A DNA stretch of 64,000 nucleotides from Chitinophagaceae bacterium (GCA_016702745.1 JADJDJ010000004.1:310001-374000), one strand, 5' to 3'; shown: positions 18,432 through 27,974, numbered from the stretch's first letter. The notes: generated by a model from the sequence alone, not told the origin. Numbers and translations are program-made.

Positions 18432-19922
18432 TCAGCAAAGCTGATACTCCGGTGTACTCATGATCTGCAGGGTAGCCGTCCGGATAAAATTTTCCCTGCC
18501 GGTCTGATCAGCATGTTGTTTGATTACTTCCATGCTCACCCGGCTTTTTACCTGCAACAGATTAGTTGAAATAGTTTCACCCAGGTTTTCCCTCGGAACA
18601 GATTCGTAATACTTCACATAAGGCTTCCAGTCTACATCTGCATTGATCTGCTGGCGCTTTCCGCCATTCCCCATCGCATTTTGTTTGCTTCCCTGCTTTT
18701 TGGTCATCTCCATTGCAGGGTCTCCGTCTTTTCGCCCCATCATGGCATCGTCATCATCTTTAGGACTGACATTCATCTGATCGGTATCATTGATCAGCAG
18801 AGGTATCCTCATGCGCATCATCAGGCTGCTGCTGTCGATCCAGTTCCGGCCACCGGGCCAGCCGGCCACATTGGGTGGATAAAAGAGCTGTTGCCCCAGT
18901 ACCCGTTGCAACAGAATCAGCGAATCTTCGCTTTCCAGTTTCATCGGCAGCATCCGCTGGATACCCACCATCAGTTCCACCGGTGATTTGATCAGGGCGC
19001 CGATATTTTTATCCTCATAGAACCAGTCGCTGGTAAAAATATCTTCCATCAGTGGTGCGATCTCATAATTGTTGTTGAAAAAGCGATCGGCCAGCCAGTT
19101 GATTTTTTCTGTATCCGGTTTTTCATTCACAAAAAAGCGGTAGATCTTTTGAGTGATGTAACGGGCGGTTTGTTTTTCCTGGAGTAAAATATCCAGTACT
19201 TCTCCTCCGTCGAAATTCCCCGTACGGCCCAATACGGTCTTGCTGCCAAAGTCGTGCTGGAATCTGCGAAATACAAATTCACCTTTCATATTGGCACTCC
19301 AGCCGGTAAATGCCCGGGCAGCTTCCTTGATATCCTGTTCGGTATAATGGCCACGGCCAAGGGTAAAGAGTTCCATCACTTCCCTGGCAAAATTTTCGTT
19401 GGGATGGTCTTTGCGGTTCTGCTGGTTATTCAGAAAATTCAGCATGGCGGCAGTCTGGGACACTTCTTTGAGCATGGTGCCAAAATTGCCCAATGCATTT
19501 CTTCTCAACACATCCAGCAATCCCTGCTGGTAGAAAATATTGATATTCCGGCAGGCAAAATGTCCATGCCAGAAAAAAGCCATTTTCTCTCTTAACTGGG
19601 AGGCGCTGTTCACCATATTGTGCATCCAGAACAAATTCAGGTTGCGTACCCCTTCCCTGTTCTTTTGCTGCACCTTCTTACGGTCCTCAACGGCCATTTC
19701 CTTTTTCTGCAGCCGTCCGGTTTCCTCGATTCCCATCAGGAGTCCTTTGAGATAATCATCCGCCACATCGATAAATTCAGGTTTTTTATCCGAAGCTTTC
19801 ACCAGGGCTTTATAAAACTGTTTGGGTGTGAATTTGGATAAATCCGGAAGTTGTTCCACGGCAGGGCCGAAACCGGCACGCCACATTAAATGCTGGTTCT
19901 TCAACTGGTTACTCAATGACAT
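18432..19922 (-). CDS. DUF1800 family protein
   Basis: Conserved protein of unknown biochemical role that accompanies DUF1501 in many bacteria. The 496-residue product begins MSLSNQLKNQHLMWRAGFGP and carries the family segments LREKMAFFWHGHFACR, NENFAREVMELFTLGRGHYTEQDI and YPPNVAGWPGGRNWIDSSSL. Between about residues 385 and 430 it has a low-complexity insertion rich in Asp, Met, Lys and Gly (DDDDAMMGRKDGDPAMEMTK), not part of the core domain. No signal peptide is evident, whereas its DUF1501 partner has one. The two genes are in the same orientation with only a palindromic repeat between them. Confidence 0.92.
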   Translation of the reverse strand: MSLSNQLKNQHLMWRAGFGPAVEQLPDLSKFTPKQFYKALVKASDKKPEFIDVADDYLKGLLMGIEETGRLQKKEMAVEDRKKVQQKNREGVRNLNLFWMHNMVNSASQLREKMAFFWHGHFACRNINIFYQQGLLDVLRRNALGNFGTMLKEVSQTAAMLNFLNNQQNRKDHPNENFAREVMELFTLGRGHYTEQDIKEAARAFTGWSANMKGEFVFRRFQHDFGSKTVLGRTGNFDGGEVLDILLQEKQTARYITQKIYRFFVNEKPDTEKINWLADRFFNNNYEIAPLMEDIFTSDWFYEDKNIGALIKSPVELMVGIQRMLPMKLESEDSLILLQRVLGQQLFYPPNVAGWPGGRNWIDSSSLMMRMRIPLLINDTDQMNVSPKDDDDAMMGRKDGDPAMEMTKKQGSKQNAMGNGGKRQQINADVDWKPYVKYYESVPRENLGETISTNLLQVKSRVSMEVIKQHADQTGRENFIRTATLQIMSTPEYQLC

Positions 19923-19997
19923 GGGCTTCGTTTAAAGGTTAAGACTGATAAAGAAGGAATTAGTTTAAAAACCGGGCCATATTACAGACGTAAAACG

Positions 19998-20028
19998 TTA
20001 AAAAACCCTGCTTTATTTTCTACATTTG
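19998..20028 (+). promoter_or_regulatory. Promoter of the alkB-like gene
   Basis: TTA (19998-20000), 20 nt, then TACATTTG (20021-20028), which fits the Bacteroidota -33/-7 consensus. It ends 13 bp before the ATG, so the transcript would have a very short leader. Confidence 0.5.
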
Positions 20029-20041
20029 AAAGCGATTCAGC

Positions 20042-21100
20042 ATGCAGATCAGGACTTTTAAATATATCATTCCTTTTATCTTCTTTGCGGGAGCGATACA
20101 CTCCTTTAAGAGTAGTGGCTGGACTGTTTGGATTCCCATGATGATTGCCTGGATCTTCATCCCCTTACTGGAGCTCTTACTTAGACCTGATCCTGCGAAT
20201 ATGGGTGCGGCAGAAGAGGAATTGGCCAGGAAGAATCCCGTATATGATTTATTTCTATACATCATCGTAGCCCTTCAGTATACGGCCCTGTATTTCTACC
20301 TGAGTGGTATGAAAGCGGATATACTCAGCTGGCAGGATGCCCTGGGAAGAACGGCCGTCATGGGTTTATTGTGCGGAACCTTTGGTATCAATGTTGGGCA
20401 TGAACTGGGTCACCGGGTCAATCCATGGGAGCAATCCTTAGCCAAGGCCCTTTTATTGACCTCACTGTACATGCATTTTTTTACCGAGCATAATAAGGGC
20501 CATCATAAAAGAGTAGCCACTCCCGATGACCCCAGCAGTGCCCGGTATAATGAACCTCTGTATCTTTTTTTCTTCCGTACCATCATATTCAGTTATACCA
20601 GTGCCTGGCATATTGCCAATGCTGAAACCAGGAAAAAAGGCAAACCGGCCATTTCATTGTACAATGAAATGATACAGTTTACACTGATCCAGACTGGCTT
20701 CCTGCTGTTGATTTATTTCTTTTTTGGCCCCATGGTACTGCTTTATTTCATGGCTGCTGCCCTGATTGGTATCCTTCTGCTGGAAACCGTGAACTATATC
20801 GAACATTACGGATTGCAGCGCAGGCTAACCGGAGATGGAAAATATGAAAGGGCAATGCCATCCCATAGCTGGAACAGTGATCATATCCTGGGCAGGATAT
20901 TCTTATTTGAGCTCAGCCGGCATAGTGATCATCATTATATGGCCAGCCGCAAATACCAGGTGCTTCGCCATCATGATGATGCACCGCAAATGCCAACCGG
21001 TTATCCGGGGATGATGCTGCTTTCTCTGGTACCACCTGCCTGGTTCTATGTAATGAACAGAAGGATCAAAAAAATGCAGGACACTACTTCACTGCATTAG
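20042..21100 (+). CDS. alkB: AlkB-type membrane di-iron monooxygenase
   Basis: Integral-membrane non-haem di-iron hydroxylase of the alkane 1-monooxygenase family. All His boxes are present in the 352-residue product: HELGH near residue 121, HNKGHH near 153, NYIEHYGL near 250 and RHSDHH near 299. Six or so membrane helices surround them. It is shorter than Pseudomonas AlkB (about 400 residues) but normal for Bacteroidota members. The family acts on alkanes or fatty-acyl chains; the substrate here is unknown. No rubredoxin or rubredoxin reductase gene is visible nearby. The 3' end overlaps a convergent haem-lipoprotein gene by 17 bp. Confidence 0.92.
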   Translation: MQIRTFKYIIPFIFFAGAIHSFKSSGWTVWIPMMIAWIFIPLLELLLRPDPANMGAAEEELARKNPVYDLFLYIIVALQYTALYFYLSGMKADILSWQDALGRTAVMGLLCGTFGINVGHELGHRVNPWEQSLAKALLLTSLYMHFFTEHNKGHHKRVATPDDPSSARYNEPLYLFFFRTIIFSYTSAWHIANAETRKKGKPAISLYNEMIQFTLIQTGFLLLIYFFFGPMVLLYFMAAALIGILLLETVNYIEHYGLQRRLTGDGKYERAMPSHSWNSDHILGRIFLFELSRHSDHHYMASRKYQVLRHHDDAPQMPTGYPGMMLLSLVPPAWFYVMNRRIKKMQDTTSLH

Positions 21101-21401
21101 CCAATACATAGGCGCGTACATGCAGGGCTTCTTCATTATTGAAACGGGAACGGGGAAACATCAGGGGAAGAATCGTTTCCCATTTTTCTTTTGAAAACTG
21201 TTTGGGCTCTGGCAACCCATGGCATCGGCCACATCTGGTTGTAAACAAACGATTACCCATCAAAGTATCAACAGGTACTGTTGCCTTCGGAGGATAGATG
21301 GATGCAATTTTCTCCGGCAAATCAGCCTGCCTGTCTGTGATAACCGGCACGGCTTTTTTCTGACAGGAAAATAATAAAAGGATCAACCAGCATTTTTTCA
21401 T
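21084..21401 (-). CDS. Small c-type haem-binding lipoprotein
   Basis: Probable electron carrier anchored outside the inner membrane. The 105-residue product has a lipoprotein signal with lipobox-like LLFSC at residues 9-13, and one haem motif CGRCH (near residues 57-61) followed by a possible distal Met in ILPLMFPRSRF near residue 82. The domain is compact, as in small cytochrome c proteins. Its 3' end overlaps that of alkB (convergent). Whether it donates electrons to anything nearby is not shown. Confidence 0.82.
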   Translation of the reverse strand: MKKCWLILLLFSCQKKAVPVITDRQADLPEKIASIYPPKATVPVDTLMGNRLFTTRCGRCHGLPEPKQFSKEKWETILPLMFPRSRFNNEEALHVRAYVLANAVK

Positions 21402-21435
21402 GCTATTGAGACTATTGTAATCGCCTTTCGTTTAT

Positions 21436-22706
21436 TTAATTAATTTTTGACCCTCCAAAATAAGGATGTAATACCGCCGGCAGCCTGACGCCATCGGCTG
21501 TCTGATTATTCTCCAGCAAACAAGCCACGATCCTTGGCAGGGCCAGGAACTGCCATTGAGAGAATGAACCAATTTGGTTTTTCCATCACTGTCTTTGAAA
21601 CGGATCTTCATCCGGTTGGTCTGGTAGGCTTCAAAATTGGATACGGAACTTACTTCCAGCCATTTTTGCTGAGCGGCACTGTACACTTCAAAATCATAAG
21701 TGAGTGCGGAAGCAAAACTCATATCACCGCCACATAAAGCCAGGATGCGGTAAGGCAGTTCCAGTGTTTGCAGGAGTTGCTCCACATGGGCCACCATGGC
21801 ATCATGTGTTTCTTCACTTTTATCAGGACGGGTCAGTTGTACGATTTCTACTTTATCAAATTGATGAACACGGTTCAGTCCGCGAACATCAGCCCCAAAA
21901 CTGCCAGCTTCCCGTCGGAAACAGGGTGAGAAGGCAGTCATCTTAATGGGCAGTTCTGCCTCTTTCAGCATGGTATCCCGGTAAATATTGGTCACCGGTA
22001 CTTCGGATGTAGGGATCATGTAAAAATTATCCGCCGGCATATAATACATCTGTCCTTCCTTATCCGGCAACTGGCCCGTACCATAAGCACTGGCTTCATT
22101 CACCATCAGCGGGGGCAGGTATTCCGTATAACCGGCTGCCGTATTAAAATCGAGGAAATACTGTACCAATGCTCTTTGCAGCTTGGCACCTTTCCCTTTG
22201 TAAAGCGGAAAACCACTCCCTGTTATCTTGGCACCGGTTTCAAAATCCACGATATCATATTTTTTAATCAGATCCCAATGGGGAACAGATCCTTCGGGTA
22301 GTACTGGTATGGTACCCCCTTCCCGAACCACCACATTATCGGCCGGAGTTTTACCGGGAGGGACTTTGGCAGAAGGCAGGTTGGGCAGGAGCACCAGTTT
22401 GTCCTGCAATTGTTTTTCAGTTGCCGCCAGTTGATCGGCGATGGGCTGTAAGGCTGTTTTTAAACCTGCCACTTCCAGCTTTCTTTTCTCCGCATCGTCC
22501 TTTTGTCCTTTGGCCATCAGCATACCGATTTCCTTGGAGGCGCTGTTGACCTTTGCAAGGGTATTATCTGATTCCAGCTGAAGTTTCTTTCTTTCTTCAT
22601 CCAGGCTTACGATTTCATCCACCAGTCCGGTTGCTGTAAAATGCTTTACCGCCAGTCTTTCTTTGATCAGGTTGGGGTCCTGTTTGATTACCTGTAACTG
22701 CAACAT
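21436..22706 (-). CDS. serS: Seryl-tRNA synthetase (one frameshift near the end)
   Basis: Class II synthetase that charges tRNA-Ser in the cytoplasm. The product shows the N-terminal coiled-coil arm (about residues 27-100), motif 2 FRREAGSFGADVRGLNRVHQF and the Ser-binding region TSEVPVTN. After SLNGSS the frame slips: the run at 21546-21547 needs one more base, after which LALPRIVACLLENNQTADG and the motif 3-like VRLPAVLHPYFGG continue to a TAA at 21436-21438. Corrected length is about 423 residues, normal for the enzyme. A TATCTTTG box at 22770-22763 on the minus strand could be its promoter. Confidence 0.95.
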
Positions 22707-22811
22707 CTTATTTCCATTTATCCGGAGTTTTTAAATATGGAGAGGCATAGCCTCCGGAGCCGCAAAGATAATGGAGATGCCGGTTGTGCCGTCAGCACTA
22801 TCTTTGCCGCT

Positions 22812-23150
22812 ATGTTTGTACATGATGACCTGCAACAGCGATGGTGGAACCTGGAAGCCAGTCTGGCCGAGCGTTTTGGTAAAAAACCTGATCTGGAAGC
22901 CATTCTTTTCCTGATCGGCGTGCAGGAATTGGGTGAGTTCCGGGAGAAATTTACAAAAGAAGAAAAACAGGACCTGATGCATATAGCGGTTTGTCATTTG
23001 CTCAGCCCCAGTGGTTACTATGAACTGGAGCTTGTGGATGAGGATGGCTGGCCCCATTACCGGCAATTAAAACCCATGCCCGAACTGAACCCTACTGAAC
23101 AGGAGAATTTCATCAAAGACCATGTGTTACTCTATTTCGAAAAAAAATAA
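22812..23150 (+). CDS. Hypothetical cytoplasmic protein
   Basis: Unknown function. From the ATG at 22812 the product is 113 residues: MFVHDDLQQRWWNLEASLAE, then FGKKPDLEAILFLIGVQELG, DLMHIAVCHLLSPSGYYELE and EDGWPHYRQLKPMPELNPTE. It is acidic, lacks a signal peptide, and looks like a conserved helical protein. An in-frame ATG at 22737 would add 25 residues, but a TATCTTTG promoter-like box at 22799-22806 lies inside that extension, so I prefer the later start. It is divergent from serS and only 8 bp before the cyclophilin gene, so the two may be cotranscribed. Confidence 0.7.
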   Translation: MFVHDDLQQRWWNLEASLAERFGKKPDLEAILFLIGVQELGEFREKFTKEEKQDLMHIAVCHLLSPSGYYELELVDEDGWPHYRQLKPMPELNPTEQENFIKDHVLLYFEKK

Positions 23151-23158
23151 ATGATGAT

Positions 23159-23866
23159 ATGAAGAAAATTGTATTGGCCGTTACCGGTTTATTCTTTTCG
23201 ATGGCTTCATTAATGGCTCAGTCCGATTCAACCGTAAAAAAGAAAGACCGGAAAAGAGATGTCTTGCTGCAAACCAGTATGGGTGATATCCGGATCCGGT
23301 TATCTGATTCTACTCCCCTGCACCGCGACAATTTTCTGAAGCTGGTTAAAATGCATTATTACGATGGGCTGCTTTTTCACCGGGTCATTAAAGATTTTAT
23401 GGTTCAGGGAGGAGATCCGGAAAGCCGTACAGCCCAGCCCGGACAACAACTGGGCAATGGCGGACCTGCTTATACAATTCCTGCCGAATTCCGGCCAACC
23501 CTATTTCATAAAAAAGGGGTGATTGCAGCAGCAAGAATGGGAGATCAGGTAAACCCCCAGAAAGCCAGCAGCGGCAGTCAGTTTTATCTGGCACAGGGAA
23601 AAAAGTTTACCGATGAGGAACTGGACATGATGGAAAAAAACAGACTGGGTGGAAGGAAGATACCTGAAAACCAGCGGGAAGTGTACAAAACACTGGGAGG
23701 CATTCCTCATCTGGACCAGGGATATACCGTTTTTGGAGAAATCGTCAGTGGTCTGGAAGTAGTAGACAAAATTGCTGCCGTCAGCACGAATCGCGGTACC
23801 AACCGGCCCAGGGAAGATGTAAAGATTATTACAGCCAAACTCATTAAAAGAAAGAAAATAAAATAA
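23159..23866 (+). CDS. Secreted cyclophilin-type peptidyl-prolyl isomerase
   Basis: Cis-trans prolyl isomerase, periplasmic or outer-membrane associated. The 235-residue protein has a signal peptide (MKKIVLAVTGLFFSMASLMA) and a cyclophilin domain: LLQTSMGDIRIRL, NFLKLVKMHYYDGLLFHRVI with the catalytic Arg, DFMVQGGDP, and HLDQGYTVFGEIVSGLEVVD. An insertion near residues 140-180 (DEELDMMEKNRLGGRKIPEN) is common in Bacteroidota members. A bidirectional terminator follows the stop. Confidence 0.93.
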   Translation: MKKIVLAVTGLFFSMASLMAQSDSTVKKKDRKRDVLLQTSMGDIRIRLSDSTPLHRDNFLKLVKMHYYDGLLFHRVIKDFMVQGGDPESRTAQPGQQLGNGGPAYTIPAEFRPTLFHKKGVIAAARMGDQVNPQKASSGSQFYLAQGKKFTDEELDMMEKNRLGGRKIPENQREVYKTLGGIPHLDQGYTVFGEIVSGLEVVDKIAAVSTNRGTNRPREDVKIITAKLIKRKKIK

Positions 23867-23884
23867 AGAGGTAAAGCATTCATT

Positions 23885-23916
23885 AAAAAAGGCCGGAAAC
23901 ATTTCCGGCCTTTTTT
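23885..23916. terminator. Bidirectional terminator between cyclophilin and TlpA genes
   Basis: GGCCGGAAA (23891-23899) pairs with TTTCCGGCC (23902-23910) with a two-base loop, flanked by A6 on the left and T6 on the right. It can end the plus-strand cyclophilin transcript and the minus-strand TlpA transcript. Confidence 0.9.
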
Positions 23917-23931
23917 AATCTTCATATTTTT

Positions 23932-25105
23932 TTACTGCAGCAGTTCGGTCAGCTTTTTATCCAGGTCTGCTCCACGCAATGATTCAGCAATGACTTTCCC
24001 CTGTGGATCTACCAGCACATTATAAGGAATCCCTTCTATTTTATACAGTGGTACCACGGCACTGCTCCACCATTTCAGGTCACTTACCTGGGTCCAGGTG
24101 AGATTATCTTTCATCACTGCTTTCATCCAGGCATCTTTTCCTCCGGGTTGATCGAGAGAGACACCGAGAATTGTAAAATTTTTATCCTTGAATTTCTGGT
24201 AAGCGCTGACCACATTGGGGTTTTCTGCGCGACAGGGTCCGCACCAGCTGGCCCAGAAATCAACTAATACATATTTTCCCTTGAATGAACTGAGAGAAAT
24301 CGCTTTTCCATTCGGATCCGGAAGGGTAAAATCCGGAGCAGGCTGACCAATCAATCCCTGCGGCGATGTACTGAGGGAGGATTTAATAGCAATCAATCCC
24401 TGGTGTTCAGGGAATTTAGCATTGGCTTCTGTTACAATTTGAATCACTTCATCATTACTGAGACCCGTGAGTCCGGATCCCTGCATATTGGATGTACTTT
24501 GGTAATAACCCAGGATAAACATAGACAGTGCAGGGTTCTTGCTTTTTTTTCAAAGCATCCATGGTGATGGTCTTTATGTCGGTAGCTATTCCTTCCACTG
24601 TATTGCGGATCGCCAGCAAGCTGCTGTCTTCACTGGTGGCACCCGTACGGCCCAGGCTATCGTAGATACGTGCCTGGGACATGATCAGTTGAAATTTATT
24701 ATTGAAACCGGTTACATAGTCTTTCAATTCCTGGCTGACCGGTGAATTTTTCACCTCATAGCTCTCCGGGAACTGTGTATTCTCTTTGCTGAATTTGACA
24801 TTGACTGTAATCTTTTTGGCATCATTGATCACGGCAGCCAGAGGATAACTGCTCTGGTCCAGTCGCAGGTTATATACCCTGGCCTCCCCGGTGGTGGTTT
24901 TCAGTTTGAATTTACCATCAGCACCCAATGCCGCTGAATCCATGATGACCCTTTGCATGGTGGTCATGGGCACTTCTTCCAGGTAGATCATTTTGGCTGT
25001 GTTGTTGGTGATCACACCATTCAGCTCCAGTTTTTCTTCCCCGGACTTTTCTTTACAGGAATAAAGAAATAACAGTGGCAATACTGCCAGTAATAATCGT
25101 TTCAT
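23932..25105 (-). CDS. DUF4369/TlpA-like thioredoxin lipoprotein (one frameshift)
   Basis: Thiol-disulfide oxidoreductase outside the cytoplasm. The start MKRLLLAVLPLLFLYSCKEK is a lipoprotein signal with lipobox LYSC. A DUF4369 domain follows (about residues 25-130), then the AhpC/TSA-thioredoxin domain with the active site FWASWCGPCRAENP. The frame slips at the T8 run 24543-24550 (one base too many), which separates ALKK from SKNPALSMFILGYYQ. Corrected length is about 390 residues. The domain order is typical of Bacteroidota TlpA-like proteins. gatB lies 14 bp upstream on the same strand, so they may share a transcript. Confidence 0.9.
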
Positions 25106-25119
25106 ATTGTATGATTGTT

Positions 25120-26571
25120 TCAGGCTTTTAATTTTTCGAGCAGCAGCTCGTTGGTAATTTTTGGATCGGCCTTTCCTTTGGACTGTTTCATTACTTCTCC
25201 AACAAAAAGTGCCAGCAAACCCTTCTTTCCTTTTTTATATTCAGCTACTTTATCTGCAAATTTCAGCAATACCTGGTCAATAATCGGTCCGATAGCTGAC
25301 CCATCAGATTGCTGGAGCAGGTTATGGGTCCGGGCAAGATGGGCAGGATCCGCTTGCTGATCCTTCAGCATCAGGGGGAATAACCTGGATGCTGCCACGG
25401 TAAAACTCAATTCCCCGCTCTCCACCATTGCAATCAGGCTGGCCAGTTTAGGGGCGGCCAATGGGAAACTACTGATATCGGTACTGTTCTCATTGAGCCA
25501 GTTTTTCACGGGTCCCAGTATCCAGTTGGCGGCGGCTTTGTAATTACCGGTATGACTGATTACGGCTTCAAAATAATCGGACAATTCTCTTTCCTCGGTC
25601 AGCAAACCGGCATCATAGGCCGACAGCTGGTAGTCGCCTGAATATTTTTTTATCCTTTCTTCCTGTAAAGCAGGAATGCTTTCCCGGATTTTCTCAATAA
25701 AGGAATCGCTGAGTGAAAAGGGAGCAAGATCAGGTTCCGGGAAATAGCGATAATCATCTGCGTCTTCTTTTTCCCTGGTAGCAAAACTGGTTCCGGTATT
25801 GGCATCAAAACTCCGGGTTTGCTGGATGATGGGTTCTCCGGCTTCCAGGAGGTCAATCAGTCTTTTTGATTCCATTTCAATCGCTCTTTTCACATTGCGG
25901 ATAGAATTCAGGTTTTTGATTTCCACCCGGGTACCCAGCCTTGTTTCTCCTTTTATGCGGACAGAGATATTGGCGTCACAACGCATACTGCCTTCTTCCA
26001 TATTGCCATCACAGATACCAAGGTAACGAACCAGTCTTCTTACTACCGTGAGATAAGCATAGGCTTCATCTCCGCTGCGGATATCCGGTTCAGTCACCAT
26101 TTCTATCAGGGGCGTTCCGGCCCTGTTATAATCCACGAGCGTATAATCATCATCCGCATCGTGAATACTTTTACCGGCATCTTCTTCCATATGAATACGG
26201 TTCAGCCGGATCTTTTTACTGGATCCATCCGCTGTACTGATTTCCACATAACCTGCTTCACAGATCGGGGTTGTATGCTGGGTCACCTGGTATCCTTTGG
26301 GCAGATCAGGATAGAAATAATTCTTTCTGGCAAACCAGTTTTCCTTTGCAATGGTACAATGACAGGCCAGACCCATTTTTACCGCAAGTTCAATGGCTTT
26401 GCGGTTCATTACGGGTAAGGTACCCGGATGAGCGAGCGTAACCGGACTGATATGGGTATTGGGGGCAGCACCAAAAGCAATGCTATCACCGCAAAACAGC
26501 TTACTGGCTGTTTGCAGTTGGGCATGCACTTCCAGTCCTACGATTGTTTCATATTTATTGTAATCTGTCAT
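25120..26571 (-). CDS. gatB: Aspartyl/glutamyl-tRNA amidotransferase subunit B
   Basis: Subunit of the GatCAB complex that converts Glu-tRNA-Gln (or Asp-tRNA-Asn) to the amide form. The 483-residue product starts MTDYNKYETIVGLEVHAQLQ and has the kinase-like core (GTLPVMNRKAIELAVKMGLA, YFYPDLPKGYQVTQH, MRCDANISVR) plus the C-terminal YqeY/tail domain with a VGEVMKQSKGKADP segment. Length is normal and the frame intact. gatA and gatC are not in the window, which is usual in Bacteroidota. Confidence 0.97.
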   Translation of the reverse strand: MTDYNKYETIVGLEVHAQLQTASKLFCGDSIAFGAAPNTHISPVTLAHPGTLPVMNRKAIELAVKMGLACHCTIAKENWFARKNYFYPDLPKGYQVTQHTTPICEAGYVEISTADGSSKKIRLNRIHMEEDAGKSIHDADDDYTLVDYNRAGTPLIEMVTEPDIRSGDEAYAYLTVVRRLVRYLGICDGNMEEGSMRCDANISVRIKGETRLGTRVEIKNLNSIRNVKRAIEMESKRLIDLLEAGEPIIQQTRSFDANTGTSFATREKEDADDYRYFPEPDLAPFSLSDSFIEKIRESIPALQEERIKKYSGDYQLSAYDAGLLTEERELSDYFEAVISHTGNYKAAANWILGPVKNWLNENSTDISSFPLAAPKLASLIAMVESGELSFTVAASRLFPLMLKDQQADPAHLARTHNLLQQSDGSAIGPIIDQVLLKFADKVAEYKKGKKGLLALFVGEVMKQSKGKADPKITNELLLEKLKA

Positions 26572-26607
26572 TTATAATCCACTTACGTGGGTAAGAATTT
26601 GAATGTC

Positions 26608-26705
26608 CTGCCTACGCTAAAGCTTCGGCAGGCAAGCCTGCCTTCGCCAACTTATAACTTTTTTTACCGGGCAGCCCGCCTTCGCCAAGGCTTCGGCGGG
26701 CAAGC
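26608..26705. repeat. Pair of GC-rich palindromic repeats upstream of gatB
   Basis: Two related hairpin-forming blocks: 26608-26648 (CCTGCCTACGC, AGCTTCGGCAGGCAAGC, then CCTTCGCC) and 26674-26705 (GCCCGCCTTCGCC, AAGGCTTCGGCGGGCAAGC). Both contain GCTTCGGC(A/G)GGCAAGC. They fit the dispersed intergenic palindromes of Bacteroidota. A spurious reading frame through them encodes the peptide LRQGFGGQAK, often seen in such repeats. Confidence 0.7.
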
Positions 26706-26751
26706 AAAATTAGCGGATTTGGGGGAGGGGATTGGTAAGGTTTGTATAAAG

Positions 26752-26782
26752 AAAATGCCCCGGTATGACCGGGGGCATTTTT
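26752..26782 (-). terminator. Terminator after the PDZ protein gene
   Basis: On the minus strand AAAAATGCCCC forms a stem with GGGGCATTTT (plus-strand positions 26752-26761 and 26770-26782), with a GGTATGACC-type loop and T residues at both ends. It lies 17 bp beyond the stop of the PDZ gene. Confidence 0.8.
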
Positions 26783-26798
26783 AAGAGATGCTCTGGAA

Positions 26799-27860
26799 TC
26801 AGAGATTGGTCGTCTTTATTTTTCTTGGCATTTTTACTTCTATATTCTGCGTTTTTCCATCACGGAGGAGTTTAAACCTCACGGTCAGGTTATCTTTCTT
26901 TTCTTTCAGCAGATTGGCAATTTCATCCGTGCTGTTCACCGCTTTGTCATCCACCTGAGTGATAATATCATCTTCTTTGATACCTGCTTTTTCAGCATTA
27001 CTTTCATCCATTACATTCACCACTTTAACTCCTTTTCCATCATCTGTATCCTGTACGGAAATACCCAATTTAGGGGCTCCTCCGGCGAAAGTATATGTCC
27101 TGTATCCATCAGACGGAACCGTACTGAAAGGCTGTACTTTTGGAGCAATCTTATCAAAATTGAACTGATCCATATTCAATTTGAAATTCTGTCCCATCCC
27201 ATCAAATCCAAATAATTCTGAGCCTTTCCATTTGGTCAGTTCTGCTGTTGTCTTTTGTTCTTTTTTATTCCGGAGATAGGTAATGGATACTTTATCACCC
27301 GGCTTATGTTTTTTAACGGCAGCAGACAAATCATCGGGACTGCTGATTGCAGCATCACCCACTTTAGTGATGATATCATTTTCTTTCAGTCCGGCTTTAT
27401 CTGCCGCACTTTCTTTATTAACACTCTGGATTTGGGCGCCCTCTTCTACTTTTGCAGTGGTTCCACCCAGTATAGCCCTGTTTTCATTCGCACCAAAAAC
27501 GGAGACTCCATCATTGCCATTAAAACTCCATACTCACCTTTTCGCGGTACGGAAATAACTCAGCGATTCGTGTCCCCTGAGTTTATTGACATTGACGGTG
27601 ATATTCCCGTCCTGGTCTTTAAATTCTTCAATTGGTTTACCATTGACTGTTACTTTTTCGCCATTGATCTCCACGGTGATTTTTTCGTTTTGATCACCTC
27701 TCGTAGTGATGGTAATATGCCTTCCTTCTTTTTTGTCCTTACTGGTTTTTTCGGTCTTATCCTTATCGGTTTTACCATCTTCCTGCGCCAACAAGGTTAC
27801 AGGTACAGCCAATGCAAAAGCTGCTAATACGAAAATGTTTTTGATCCGGTACTGCTTCAT
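26799..27860 (-). CDS. Secreted protein with two PDZ domains (internal TGA)
   Basis: Periplasmic PDZ protein; partner unknown. The ATG at 27860 gives a signal peptide (MKQYRIKNIFVLAAFALAVP...LLAQ), then a Lys/Asp-rich linker (DGKTDKDKTEKTSKDKKEG) and a beta-rich part (HITITTRGD). The first PDZ domain (NKESAADKAGLKENDIITKV) and second (MDESNAEKAGIKEDDIITQV) follow, ending in MPRKIKTTNL. An in-frame TGA at 27536-27534 interrupts the segment AKR/VWSFNGND before the first PDZ. The frame is the same on both sides (no net shift), so this differs from the other broken genes; a substitution or two compensating slips could cause it. There is no protease domain, so it resembles the substrate-binding half of HtrA-type proteins. 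Another possibility is a true pseudogene. Confidence 0.82.
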
Positions 27861-27974
27861 GACTTTCACTTTTTGGTTTGAACTACGTTAAGTTTCGTAG
27901 TCAAATATAAAGACATTTTCTGAAATACGAAATGTTTCGGAAATGTTAAAAGCCGGTTCTTCCTTTCAACGGGT

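Noticed and set aside
26587..26784. Small plus-strand frame encoding LRQGFGGQAK
   Set aside because: The frame runs through the palindromic repeat at 26608-26705. Such peptides arise in many genomes from the repeat and are not genes.
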